From Fontibacillus phaseoli (GTDB lineage Bacteria > Bacillota > Bacilli > Paenibacillales > Paenibacillaceae), in assembly GCF_003337355.1 (NCBI RefSeq), contig NZ_QPJW01000001.1:930001-994000 (forward strand): a DNA stretch of 64,000 bases. The letters run 5' to 3'. The translations under genes were made by a program, and so were the position numbers. The notes under the pieces were generated by a model that did no database searches, had not been told where the DNA came from, and worked only from the letters and a program-made list of their open reading frames with translations. This document shows positions 25,334 through 35,000 of the stretch, piece by piece (the stretch's first letter is position 1; each line of letters starts with the position of its first letter).

Positions 25334-26779
25334 ATGAAAAAAATAGGTTTTACAATGTTTTTGTTTTTTGCCATGTTCATGTTTGTTTTTCCGCAATGGG
25401 GACAAGCTGCCGCGGGAGGGACCAGCATTTATCTGGATGGTAAAGCGCTGGAATTGTCTAAAAACGGCCAAGTCCAAAACGTAAATGGAAATGTGATGAT
25501 TCCAATTCGTGTCGTCGTAGAGGAGCTGGGTTTTGATGTCGACTGGGAAAAAGAGACGCGCACGATAACCATACAGCAGTCCAATACAGAATTGAAACTG
25601 GTCGTGGGTCAGAGCACGGCTATGGTGAACGGCACAAAGATTAAGCTTGCTGTCGCGCCGAAATTAATCAGCGACACCACTATTGTTCCGCTTCGCTTTG
25701 TCGGGGAGCAAATGGGACTAAAGGTCAACTGGAACAATGAAGAGAAGTCTGCATACCTCATTACCCCGAATTCCGGTAGCGGAAACGGAACAGGTTCCGG
25801 AGAAAACGAAGGAAGCGGCGGTAACGAAGGGCAAGAGCCCGGACAAGTTCCTGATACTTCGGCCAATCTGGCGAATGTCGGAGGCATCAGCTTCAGTGAC
25901 AACCGGCTTATGATCGCTGTCGACAAAAATGTGAAGCCAAGCATTTTCACGATGAGCGGACCGGACCGGATCGTCATCGATTTGCCGAACACGAAATTTG
26001 CTGACTCATTTTCGAATGGTCAAATGCTGGATCCAACCCTGAACGGCTATATTGACGTTACCGAATATCCGGACCTGTCCAAGGTGCGTTATGCGCTGTT
26101 TAGCGACAAGCCTTCAACCATCCGGATCGTCTTGGATATGAACTATGCGAAAGAATATGAGCTGATCAATAACAACGATGGGCTGATCATCGTAAATCTG
26201 AATACGGATGCTTCGACCCCGGGCACGGCTCCCGGTGGGAACGGTAAAAAGCTGGTCGTCATCGACGCCGGTCACGGCGGGAGCGACCCTGGCGCAATTA
26301 GCGTTACGAAGAAGAAGGAAAAAGATTTCAACCTCGCAGTCGTACTAAAAGTTCAGGAGTTGCTGAAACAAGAATCTGATATTGATTTTGTGCTGACCCG
26401 CAGCAGTGATACCTATCCGACTTTACAGGACCGGGTCAAGATCGCGAATGATCTGAAAGCAGATATGTTCATTTCGGTCCACGCCAACGCCGGCAGTGCC
26501 ACCGCGAGCGGAGTTGAAACCTACTACACACGGGCGGATAGTTTACCTTTGGCCAAAGTCATGCACAAATATCTTGTGGAATCTTCCGGGCTCAGTGATC
26601 GAAGCGTACGCTCCAAGAGTTTGCACGTGACGCGGGAGACCAAAATGCCCGCCGTACTGTTGGAATGCGGCTATCTTAGCAACAAGAATGATAACGCCAA
26701 GCTGTATACGGAAGATTTTCAGAATCGGGTGGCTGAGGGGATCGTTAAAGGAATCAAAGAATACCTGGGTGTAAATTGA
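25334..26779 (+). CDS. N-acetylmuramoyl-L-alanine amidase, second copy
   Basis: This 481-residue protein is a paralogue of the amidase at 23003, with the same order of parts: signal peptide, stalk domain (GNVMIPIRVVVEELGF), Gly/Ser/Asn/Glu linker, AMIN domain and Amidase_3 with VIDAGHGGSDPG, FISVHAN and LLECGYLSN. The catalytic domains are much alike while the linkers differ in length and content. The first copy has SIHGNSVDAK where this one has SVHANAGSAT. It forms a pair with the GerMN lipoprotein that follows. Confidence 0.93.
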   Translation: MKKIGFTMFLFFAMFMFVFPQWGQAAAGGTSIYLDGKALELSKNGQVQNVNGNVMIPIRVVVEELGFDVDWEKETRTITIQQSNTELKLVVGQSTAMVNGTKIKLAVAPKLISDTTIVPLRFVGEQMGLKVNWNNEEKSAYLITPNSGSGNGTGSGENEGSGGNEGQEPGQVPDTSANLANVGGISFSDNRLMIAVDKNVKPSIFTMSGPDRIVIDLPNTKFADSFSNGQMLDPTLNGYIDVTEYPDLSKVRYALFSDKPSTIRIVLDMNYAKEYELINNNDGLIIVNLNTDASTPGTAPGGNGKKLVVIDAGHGGSDPGAISVTKKKEKDFNLAVVLKVQELLKQESDIDFVLTRSSDTYPTLQDRVKIANDLKADMFISVHANAGSATASGVETYYTRADSLPLAKVMHKYLVESSGLSDRSVRSKSLHVTRETKMPAVLLECGYLSNKNDNAKLYTEDFQNRVAEGIVKGIKEYLGVN

Positions 26780-26806
26780 CCGCATTCGGTTAAGGAGGAA
26801 GCGACA

Positions 26807-27427
26807 ATGAACAGAAAATTTTATATCACCGGGATGCTCGTTCTCCTACTCGCTTTGAGTACCGGGTGCGGGCAAAAGCCTGGAGCTGCTCCGGCTGACA
26901 GCCCCGTTAGCGGGGCTGCCGGGAATAGCACCGAGACAAATCAAGACGAAACATCTTCAGATCCGGTTACTTCCGGATCATCGGGAGTACAGACACCGGG
27001 ACAAGCTTCTGGTGGTCAAACTTCAGAAGAGGAATCGATTAAGAAAACGATCGATTCGTTCTTTACGGATGATCAGTTGCTTGAGCTTAAGAAGGTGTCC
27101 GCAGAGATTACGTACAAGGAAGAGCAAGACAAGTATTTGGCGGCTCTGAAAACGCTAAAAGAGAGCGGGAGTTCGGATTTGATCCCTTTGTGGGGGAAAG
27201 TCGAGTTTCACACGGCCAAGCTTGAGAATGGAGAACTGAGTATCGACATTACGCTTCCGGATGAAGCCCGTCTGGGTGCCGGGGGCGAAGTGTTAGCCCT
27301 GGACGCGTTGAAACAGACGATGTTTCAGTTCCAGGAAGTAAAGTCGATTGAACTGCTAGTTGACGGAAAGCAAGTCGATACCTTGATGGGTCATGAAGAG
27401 CTTGAACATCCGATGATAAGAAATTAG
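26807..27427 (+). CDS. GerMN-domain lipoprotein, second copy
   Basis: This 206-residue lipoprotein is the partner of the second amidase. The signal peptide ends in a lipobox (LSTGC), then comes a Ser/Thr/Gly/Gln linker and a GerMN domain with IDITLPDEARLGAGGE, which is nearly identical in the first copy. It starts 27 bases after the amidase, preceded by AAGGAGGAAG. Together with the copies at 23003-25157 it shows a tandem two-gene duplication. Confidence 0.87.
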   Translation: MNRKFYITGMLVLLLALSTGCGQKPGAAPADSPVSGAAGNSTETNQDETSSDPVTSGSSGVQTPGQASGGQTSEEESIKKTIDSFFTDDQLLELKKVSAEITYKEEQDKYLAALKTLKESGSSDLIPLWGKVEFHTAKLENGELSIDITLPDEARLGAGGEVLALDALKQTMFQFQEVKSIELLVDGKQVDTLMGHEELEHPMIRN

Positions 27428-27501
27428 TCGATATTTAAAGGAACCGGGGGGCCGGCCGTCGAACATGGTAAAGTGAACATTTTTTAAAAGGGGAGAATGT
27501 A

Positions 27502-30231
27502 ATGTCATCTTATAAACGTACTTTTAGACGAAGCACCAAGAAGGCAGTATCCACCATGCTTGTGACGGCAATGTGCCTTAGCGGAGGAGCGGCTGCATTT
27601 GCGGATCAGGCTGCCGGTTCGGCAACGACTAAGCAAGTTGCTGCTACCTCCTTGATTTTTAGCGATGTGAAAGACGGATTCTGGGCGGAAAAGCATATAT
27701 ACAAGCTGGCTGCCGAAGGGATTATTCTTGGCGACGCCGGAAAGTTTCGCCCGGGTGACAGCGTAACCCAACAGGAAGCGATTACGATGGCGATCCGTTT
27801 TATGAATCTGGAATCCAAGCTCGGGGACGGCGCGGGCGCTCCTTCGGACATGAAGGTGGGCAATTATTTCAAACCTTACCTGGAACTTGCGGTTCAGCAG
27901 AAGCTGATCGATAAAAGTGAGGAAGTCAAAGCAACGGGAGCCAAAGAATCCTGGGGCGAGAAAAAAGCGTCGCGTGAGTGGGTAGCAAAAATTCTGGTGC
28001 GTGCGCTGGGCAAAGATGCCGAAGCAAAAGCAGCTGCCGGAGCAGCTACCGGTTTTGCCGACCAAGCCAGTATTACGGCGTCCGCCCGCGGTTATGTCAA
28101 TGTTGCGGTGCAGCTTGAGTTGACCAAAGGGGTGGAGGGGAACAAGTTTGATCCGCTAGGCAAGGTGACGCGGGCGCAACTTGCCACGTTCTTCAGCCGC
28201 GGCGGCGAATATGTCACTCCGGGCTACGATACCGTCTACGAAGGTATTGTAACGGAACTGACGGACAATAAGCTGACGTTGTATACGAACGGTAAAATGA
28301 AGAGCTTTACGCTTGATAGCCGCTCCGTGTATTTTACAAAAGATTCCGAAACCAAGAGCTCCAAAAATCAACTTCAACTGTATACGAAAGTTCTCGCAGT
28401 CGATAAAGTCGGGTCTGCGGCTTATGTAGAAGTCCGGGATGCGAAACAGCAGTTGGAACAGACCGAAGGAACGCTGCTCCGTGTGCTTTCGGGCAACAAA
28501 CTGCTCATGCTGATCAACAATGACTCAATAACCTACACGTTCGACAGCAGTACAAGCTTTCTGGATCAAAACGGGAATCCAATCAGTGTGGAAAATCTAA
28601 CGAACGACAGCACCATCATTGTACAGCGGGAAACGTTCAGTGCGGAGAAGAAGCCGGTGATCGTTCAAGTGAAATCCGCGATCGTCAACAAAACCGGCAA
28701 TGGGACCGTGGATGCGGTCAGCCTGACGGATAAGACTATCCGGATCAAAGATGCATCCGGGAATACGGAAACTTACAAATTCAACGACAGTTCTGTGATC
28801 GTCTACCAAAATCAGCTTCTGAACAATGCAGGTGAAATTCAAACCGGGGCTTCTGTCAAGTATGCCGTTGAAAACAATGTGTTGACACGTTTGGAAATTA
28901 CCCAAGGGATGGAACGGACCGTGACCGGAACCTTGCTGAGCCTTGAAGGAAGCAAACTGCTGAGCTTTACGAATTCTGCCGGCAAGGCGGAAATTAAATC
29001 TCTTGCAGACAAGCCGACCATTGTTATCAACGGCATAGCCGAAGCAGCGCTGACTGATCTGATCGCGGATGTAAACGGCGGCGACAAAGTGGAGTTAACG
29101 CTGAGCCCGGACGATCAAATTACCAAAATCGTAGTTACTGGCCGTCAATCGGAGCAGCTTAACGACCTGTCCGTCGTGAAGTATGAAGCAAAGTATAAAG
29201 CTTTGATGGTTGTCGATTCGGCAAAGAAGGTTCACGCTTTTACGTTGGATGACAAGACAAAAGTCGAGTACAATTCAACGACGCCAACACTGTCAGGGGC
29301 GGAGTCCTTGTTGTCCGAAGGCAGAAAAATCAGCGTAACGCATATTGGAGACCGGGTATTATCTTTGCAGGTTGTTTATAAATACGAAGGAACCTTCTTG
29401 TCAGCGGATACGAACGCCAAGAAAATTTCCATCCTTCTGCCTTCCGGCAAAACGACTACTTTGACCTATCAAGGAACCGCGCCATCCATTGAAATTTATG
29501 GAAAGAGCAGCGCTACGCTTGCTGATATCAAAGTCGGCGAACCGGTAGCCGCTATTTTGTCCTCGAATCAGGACGTCCTGCAAACTTTGGCCGTGAAGAC
29601 GGCGGTTCAATTCCAGGTCGTTTCGGTGAATAATACGAATAGCCGGATTCGTGTGATGGCCAACGGAATCTCGAAAGATTTCTATGTAGATCAAGCGACA
29701 TTGCTGGCGGATAACGGAATGGCCATCAAAGTCTCTGACATCCAAGCGGGTCAAACGATCAATGTTGTCTTTAACGGCTGGAATGCAAGCTCGCTCCAAA
29801 TCGTCAAGCTGACGCTGGGCAAAGTGTTGAGCGTGGATGCATCGAACTTGATCGTGAAGTCTTTTACCGGGTCACAGGAGACGTTCTCCTTGAGTAAAGG
29901 AGTCAAGGTCGTGCGCGGTACAGCGGTCAGCACCGGCATTGCCAGCCTGACAACGTCGGATCATGTCGAAGTCCGTAAGGATACCGATGGTTCGATTGTC
30001 ATTCAGGTATTGACTCCGCTAGAGCGGAAAATGTCGCGTTATGACGGGGTAAGCAAAGAAATTATTATCTTCAGATCCAATCTCGCCGAAAACAATTATC
30101 GCTTTGTTGTGACACCGGAAACATATATTCACCAAGGTGACACGACATTATCCGTGCAATCCCTCCAAGAAAATGATAAAATTGTTCTGTATTTCAGTGG
30201 CGACAAGCTGGTTGAAGTAGAAAAACAATAA
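27502..30231 (+). CDS. Large S-layer-homology (SLH) domain surface protein
   Basis: This 909-residue exported protein has a signal peptide (about residues 1-35) and SLH modules over about residues 50-235 (FSDVKDGFWAEKHIYKLAAE, FRPGDSVTQQEAITMAIRFM, FDPLGKVTRAQLATFFSRGG), which bind secondary cell-wall polymer. The remaining 670 residues are a series of beta-rich repeats with recurring G-x-L/V-x-S-V/L and K-x-I/T-x-I patterns and no catalytic motif I recognise. It follows the two amidase pairs, so it probably belongs to the cell-wall or spore-surface programme. A terminator follows. Confidence 0.88.
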   Translation: MSSYKRTFRRSTKKAVSTMLVTAMCLSGGAAAFADQAAGSATTKQVAATSLIFSDVKDGFWAEKHIYKLAAEGIILGDAGKFRPGDSVTQQEAITMAIRFMNLESKLGDGAGAPSDMKVGNYFKPYLELAVQQKLIDKSEEVKATGAKESWGEKKASREWVAKILVRALGKDAEAKAAAGAATGFADQASITASARGYVNVAVQLELTKGVEGNKFDPLGKVTRAQLATFFSRGGEYVTPGYDTVYEGIVTELTDNKLTLYTNGKMKSFTLDSRSVYFTKDSETKSSKNQLQLYTKVLAVDKVGSAAYVEVRDAKQQLEQTEGTLLRVLSGNKLLMLINNDSITYTFDSSTSFLDQNGNPISVENLTNDSTIIVQRETFSAEKKPVIVQVKSAIVNKTGNGTVDAVSLTDKTIRIKDASGNTETYKFNDSSVIVYQNQLLNNAGEIQTGASVKYAVENNVLTRLEITQGMERTVTGTLLSLEGSKLLSFTNSAGKAEIKSLADKPTIVINGIAEAALTDLIADVNGGDKVELTLSPDDQITKIVVTGRQSEQLNDLSVVKYEAKYKALMVVDSAKKVHAFTLDDKTKVEYNSTTPTLSGAESLLSEGRKISVTHIGDRVLSLQVVYKYEGTFLSADTNAKKISILLPSGKTTTLTYQGTAPSIEIYGKSSATLADIKVGEPVAAILSSNQDVLQTLAVKTAVQFQVVSVNNTNSRIRVMANGISKDFYVDQATLLADNGMAIKVSDIQAGQTINVVFNGWNASSLQIVKLTLGKVLSVDASNLIVKSFTGSQETFSLSKGVKVVRGTAVSTGIASLTTSDHVEVRKDTDGSIVIQVLTPLERKMSRYDGVSKEIIIFRSNLAENNYRFVVTPETYIHQGDTTLSVQSLQENDKIVLYFSGDKLVEVEKQ

Positions 30232-30247
30232 TCGTTTTCGTGAGAAT

Positions 30248-30289
30248 AACCGTCTTGATGCGGGATATTTCCGCTCAAGGCGGTTTTTT
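30248..30289 (+). terminator. Terminator of the SLH gene
   Basis: AACCGTCTTGATGCGG pairs with CCGCTCAAGGCGGTT, followed by TTTT. Confidence 0.9.
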
Positions 30290-30304
30290 GAACGTCGGGA
30301 GAAG

Positions 30305-30450
30305 GTATCCAAAGGTAGCACCGAGAAGGTTGCAAGAAGATAGGGACAGAGGAGCGGAACGTAGGAGAAGCCTACGTGAGCACCGGAAGGCCCGGCTGAA
30401 TGCAAGATTCGATGTCGAGTATGCTTCGGAGCAATACATCGTGATCAAAA
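30305..30450. other. Structured non-coding element upstream of nth
   Basis: Between the SLH terminator and nth there is no good gene, but there are three hairpins in a row: ACGTAGG/CCTACGT (30359-30377), CCGG/CCGG (30383-30395) and a bulged stem capped by GCT-TCGG-AGC (30410-30441). AGCACCG and TGCAAGA each occur twice within it. It may be an RNA leader, a small RNA or an interspersed repeat; the strand is unclear. Confidence 0.4.
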
Positions 30451-30485
30451 GAGAAATTATTAAATTACCTCTAGGGGGTGGAGGA

Positions 30486-31154
30486 ATGAATGCTGCCGGG
30501 GTGCGCCATATCCTGGACACCATCGCCGCTATGTTTCCGGACGCGCATTGCGAGCTCGATCACAGTAACGCTTTCGAATTGACGATCGCTGTATTGTTGT
30601 CGGCACAGTGCACCGATGCGACGGTAAACAAAGTCACGGTGGATTTGTTCCAAAAATACAAAACACCCGAAGACTACATCTCCGTTCCGCTGGAAGAACT
30701 GGAACAGGATATTCGCAGAATCGGCCTGTTCCGCAGCAAAGCGAAGCATATTCAGAACCTGTGCAGAATTTTGATTGAGCAGTATGGCGGAGATGTGCCG
30801 AGCGAGCATGATCAGTTGGTGACACTGCCGGGCGTAGGTAGAAAAACCGCCAACGTGGTGGTTTCCAATGCTTTTGGCGTACCTGCCATTGCGGTGGATA
30901 CACACGTAGAGCGGGTCAGTAAGCGGCTTGGGCTGGCGAATTGGAACGATTCGGTGCTGGAAGTCGAGAAGAAATTGATGAAGCGCGTTCCACGGGAAGA
31001 GTGGACATTAACGCATCATCGGCTGATTTTTTTCGGCAGGTACCATTGCAAAGCCCAAAATCCGAACTGCCAGGTTTGTCCACTACTCGATGTGTGCAGA
31101 GAAGGCAAAAAACGTATGAAAAGGTCACAAGTCAGTAAAAATAGAGAAGAGTGA
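30486..31154 (+). CDS. nth: Endonuclease III (DNA glycosylase/AP lyase)
   Basis: This 222-residue base-excision-repair enzyme removes oxidised pyrimidines and cuts at abasic sites. It shows the helix-hairpin-helix LPGVGRKTANVV with the catalytic lysine, the catalytic aspartate in VDTHVERVSKRLG, and the iron-sulfur loop C-x6-C-x2-C-x5-C (CKAQNPNCQVCPLLDVC) near the C-terminus. The ATG at 30486 follows GGGGTGGAGG; a longer upstream frame only covers the structured non-coding element. A small unknown gene follows 35 bases later. Confidence 0.95.
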   Translation: MNAAGVRHILDTIAAMFPDAHCELDHSNAFELTIAVLLSAQCTDATVNKVTVDLFQKYKTPEDYISVPLEELEQDIRRIGLFRSKAKHIQNLCRILIEQYGGDVPSEHDQLVTLPGVGRKTANVVVSNAFGVPAIAVDTHVERVSKRLGLANWNDSVLEVEKKLMKRVPREEWTLTHHRLIFFGRYHCKAQNPNCQVCPLLDVCREGKKRMKRSQVSKNREE

Positions 31155-31189
31155 CAAAAAAAGACAACGATTGTAGAGGATGAGAACCC

Positions 31190-31474
31190 ATGAAATGCAT
31201 TTCCGTTTATACAGACAATTTTGAATTGTTTTCCGATGTTTTTGAAAAAGTAATTGAAATCGAATTGCAGGAAAATGACGAGCGTGAACTGGAAGGCGTA
31301 ACGGTCAGCGACTCTGGTGAAGTACCGAAGCACTATCTTGAGCGTATGTCGGTTAAACCCGAAGTGGTTGTAATGAAAGACCGTAGCAAAGGAATTACGA
31401 TTTTGCAGCACGGTAAAGTGTTTGAAATTTTGATTCCGTCCGAAGCGGATGAAGTAGAATCTGCTTCTTTGTAA
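31190..31474 (+). CDS. Small conserved-looking cytoplasmic protein, unknown
   Basis: This 94-residue acidic soluble protein (MKCISVYTDNFELFSDVFEK...) has no signal peptide, membrane helix or motif that I recognise. GTAGAGGATGAG precedes the ATG, and a strong terminator follows, so it probably shares a transcript with nth. The regular predicted alternation of beta and alpha segments suggests a compact fold. No function can be named. Confidence 0.7.
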   Translation: MKCISVYTDNFELFSDVFEKVIEIELQENDERELEGVTVSDSGEVPKHYLERMSVKPEVVVMKDRSKGITILQHGKVFEILIPSEADEVESASL

Positions 31475-31493
31475 TAACATAGACGAGTTTACT

Positions 31494-31531
31494 CGGCTGC
31501 CGGGCCCAACTTCCCGGCTGCCGTTTTTTTT
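31494..31531 (+). terminator. Terminator after the nth gene pair
   Basis: CGGCTGCCGGG pairs with CCCGGCTGCCG apart from a central TG/CT bulge, followed by eight Ts. Confidence 0.88.
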
Positions 31532-31570
31532 GTGTTTCGGACCAGTCCTATAATCCCGAAGTTTGGAAGG

Positions 31571-31634
31571 CCCGAAACCCCGAAACCCCGAAACCCCGAA
31601 ACCCCGAAACCCCGAAACCCCGAAACCCCGAAAC
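31571..31634. repeat. Octanucleotide tandem array, eight exact copies of CCCGAAAC
   Basis: Eight perfect CCCGAAAC units run head to tail. The minus strand reads (GGGGTTTC) repeated, with runs of four guanines every eight bases, so it can fold into G-quadruplexes. It lies between a terminator and the dynamin gene, not in a credible reading frame. Confidence 0.95.
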
Positions 31635-32058
31635 ATTGTCGTTGATGCTGTGCAGCTTGTCCATCCAGGACGGATATTTTGGGGATTTGTTTTTAAAAGG
31701 GTGGACACTGTTCTCCGGGAGAGATACATCGTAGTTATTAAAAAATTCCTATATATAGTATTTTCAGCCGAATTGGATTACTAAATAATGATTTCTTTGT
31801 TTTTCGTGAGAGGATACCCGAATATCCACTTTTGGGTGGACATTTTTGAGCGTTTGTCCGTTTTAGGCGTACAAATAAGGTGTTTTTAGCAAGCAGTACA
31901 GTGCTTTTTTAGTATTATTCACAATTTTAATGAATTATCCGGGAAAGCTTCCATGTCCTTAATGGGTAGGGTAAAATGTATGTATTTACAATAGATCAAG
32001 TTGAATTGGGACTTTCGTGCTTTAAGCCAAGCTTAAGGCTGGAAGAAGGAGTGCGCCG
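31635..32058. other. Gene-free AT-rich interval upstream of dynA
   Basis: No credible gene is seen in these 424 bases. The stretch is AT-rich, contains two GGGTGGACA words (near 31699 and 31832) and a possible -10 element TAAAAT near 31971, and should hold the promoter of the dynamin gene. Confidence 0.5.
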
Positions 32059-35000
32059 ATGGAAACGATTACAAAGAGACATGACTTCAATTTGGATGAA
32101 CAACTTGTCACGTTGGAAGAATGGTATGCTTTACATGGAGATGCCGCTGTGCGTCGGGAGGTTCATGATTTGCGCGAAAAATGGTCAGCGGGAAAATTGA
32201 CGCTGTCGTTTTGTGGTCATTTTTCTGCGGGTAAGTCAAGCTTGATTAATACTTTGTGCGGAAAAGCGGTACTTCCTTCAGGACCGATCCCGACGACGGC
32301 CAATATCGCGGCGTTGCATCACGGCCCGCCCAAGGCGATGTTAACGCCGGTTGATCCATTGAATGGTAGAGAGGGACGGACAAAAACGCTTGAGGTTACT
32401 CTGGATTCGCTGGATGAATATTGCCGGGACGGCAATTCATATGAGATGGTCTCGATTTGGGACGATATCCCTCTGTTAAGGGATCATGGCGTGTTGCTGG
32501 ATACTCCCGGTGTGGACTCCGGGGATGCGGCTCATGCTTTGGCGACAAATTCCGCGCTGCATTTGGGCGATGTTGTTTTTTATGTGATGGATTATAACCA
32601 TGTGCTTTCCGAAAGTAACCTCTCCTTTGCAAGGCGGCTTGCCGACTGGGGAAAACCGTTTTATCTGGTTGTTAATCAGATCGATAAGCACCGGGAACGC
32701 GAGTTGAAGTTTGAGAATTACCGCGCCTCGGTGGAGCAGGCTTTTGAACTGTGGAATATTGTTACTGCCGGGGTTTTTTATATTTCGTTGAAAGAGCCTG
32801 AGCATCGTTTAAATATGCTGCCAATACTGAAACAAACGATACAATCCCTCTTAAGTTCTCCGCAGGGGCTTTTAGAGTATAGTATTACCTGCTCGCTTCT
32901 CCACGGTGGCGAGGATTACCTGAAACGCTGCAAGGCGGCGGGGGAAGAGGAGCAAGAGCGGTTGTTGGCCGAAGTCGGAGGCGAGAAGCAAGTTGAAGCA
33001 TTGAAAACAGAGTTGCTTGCTCTTGATCATGAGCTCGAAAGCAGCCAGGACAAGATGGAATCTTTGCGCCGCGAGTGGCTCATGGAACTGGACTCTCTCC
33101 TGGGCAGCGCTTATTTAATGACGCCCGGGCTTCGGGAAGCCGCGGGACTTTATCTGGAAAGCCGGCAGCCCGGATTCAAGACGGGGCTGCTGTTTCAACG
33201 CGGCAAAACGGAACGGGAACAGCAGCGGCGCAGCGATGATTTCTTAGCGAAGCTGAAAGAACAGGGGGACGCCCAGGTGGACTGGCATGTCCGTGACTTG
33301 CTCCGCAAGTTCGGCCGTAGCCATGAGCTCTGGGATCCGGCTTGGGAGAGCCGGATGGAGCAGGAGCTCCCTAGGGCGGAGGAAGCCTGGATCAGCGGAC
33401 CGGCCAAAGACGGCGCGGTTCTATCCGGCGAGTATACGCTTCGCTATACCGCGGATGTCGCGGCCGGCATTACCGGCCGGTACCGCCGCGCGGCCCTCGT
33501 CCTTTTGGACGGGCTGCTGGACGCCCTGGCACCGCGCCTGGTGTCGGCGCAGGCATCTCTTGCCGCGCAGCGCGAGGCTTTGCTCGCACGGTCTGCGGCC
33601 GGAGCGCAGCTGCAAGCGCAGCGCGCTGCCGCTTATGAGCGTGCCGAGCAATTGCACGCGCTGCTCGGCCCCCCCGCGTCCCTCCCTCCCGGCCTTCTGC
33701 CGGAGGTGAGGGGCGTTCCGGCGACGCGGCAGCCTGCGCAGCAGCCGCCGCCACCGGTATCGCCGGCGCGTGCGAGCGCATCCGCGCCGCAGCAAACGGA
33801 GTCCGCCCAAGCGACGGACTCAGCCGCCGCTGCCGCCGCAGGCGTAACGCCCAGCGCAGCCATGGCGCCGCCGGCCGCTACCGCAGGCCGGCAGCGGCTC
33901 ATGGCAGCCGCCGCGGCGCTGGATGCCGCGGCGGAGGCACTGTCCCCGTATCCGGCCTTCGGGTCCGGAGTACGGGAACTGCACGCCCGTGCGTCCCACC
34001 TGCGGGGCGGCCGCTTCACGGTCGCGCTGTTCGGGGCGTTCAGCGCGGGCAAGTCTTCCTTCGCCAACGCGCTGCTCGGCGGGGCGGTACTGCCTGTATC
34101 GCCGCATCCGACCACGGCGGCGATCAACCGTATCCTTGCTCCCGAGGACGGTATGGAGCACGGACGCGCGAAAATTATTTTCAAGTCGCCTGAGGCGATG
34201 CATGAAGACCTCGCGTACTCTTTTGAAGCGCTGCAACTCGGAAGCTGGAAGGAACGGAACTGGCGGGATGCCGTGCATAAACTGCGAGTGGCGGATGTCC
34301 CCCCGACGGGACGCGCCCATTACAGCTTTTTGAAGGCCGCCGCTTCCGGCTGGGACGAAAGTGCGCCCTTACTAGGAACAGTCAGGATAACCGGATTAGA
34401 AGAATTTGCCTCATATGTAGCTGAGGAGAGTAAAGCCTGTTTTGTTGAGCAGATGGATCTTTATTACGCCTGTCCGCTTACGGAACAGGGGATCGTAATT
34501 GTAGATACGCCGGGCGCGGATTCGATTCATGCCCGCCATACCGGCGTGACGTTTCAATATATGAAGAATAGTGACGCATTATTGTACGTCACTTACTATA
34601 ACCATGCTTTTTCCCGGGCTGATCGTCAGTTTCTGGCACATCTCGGGCGGGTAAAGGGGAGCTTTGCACTCGATAAGATGTTTTTTATCGTGAATGCTGC
34701 AGATTTGGCTTCCAGCCCGGAAGAACTGGCTATGGTCGTGGAGCATGTGAGTGACGGATTGCGCGGAGCGGGTATTGAGGAGCCGCGAATTCATGCCGTT
34801 TCCAGCCTCGCTGCGCTCACGGCTAAGACTTTAGATGACGGAGAACCATTTGCAGAACCTGGATTTGCGCAATTCGAAGATGCGTTCTTTGATTTTATTG
34901 GCACAGAGCTCACCGGGCTTGCAGTGAATACCGCCCGGCGCGAGTTGGAAACCGTGATGGAGCGGGCCCGGGAATGGAGCGGAGCGCTGGCTCAGAGCCG

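Noticed and set aside
30240..30485. N-terminal extension of endonuclease III to 30240
   Set aside because: The extension runs through the SLH terminator and the hairpin-rich element, and ATG 30486 has an excellent ribosome-binding site and a normal enzyme length.
31571..31634. Octamer array considered as a CRISPR array
   Set aside because: The units are contiguous eight-base repeats with no spacers, and no cas genes are in the window.
31563..31784. Frames across the octamer array that encode regular peptide repeats (ETPKPRNP on plus, VSGFRGFG on minus)
   Set aside because: A repeat of eight bases gives a regular peptide in any open frame. There is no ribosome-binding site and the flanks do not look like coding sequence.
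33421..34333. Long minus- and plus-strand frames inside the GC-rich dynA linker
   Set aside because: High GC content lowers stop-codon frequency in all frames. The frames are Arg/Ala/Gly-rich without motifs, and dynA explains the region.
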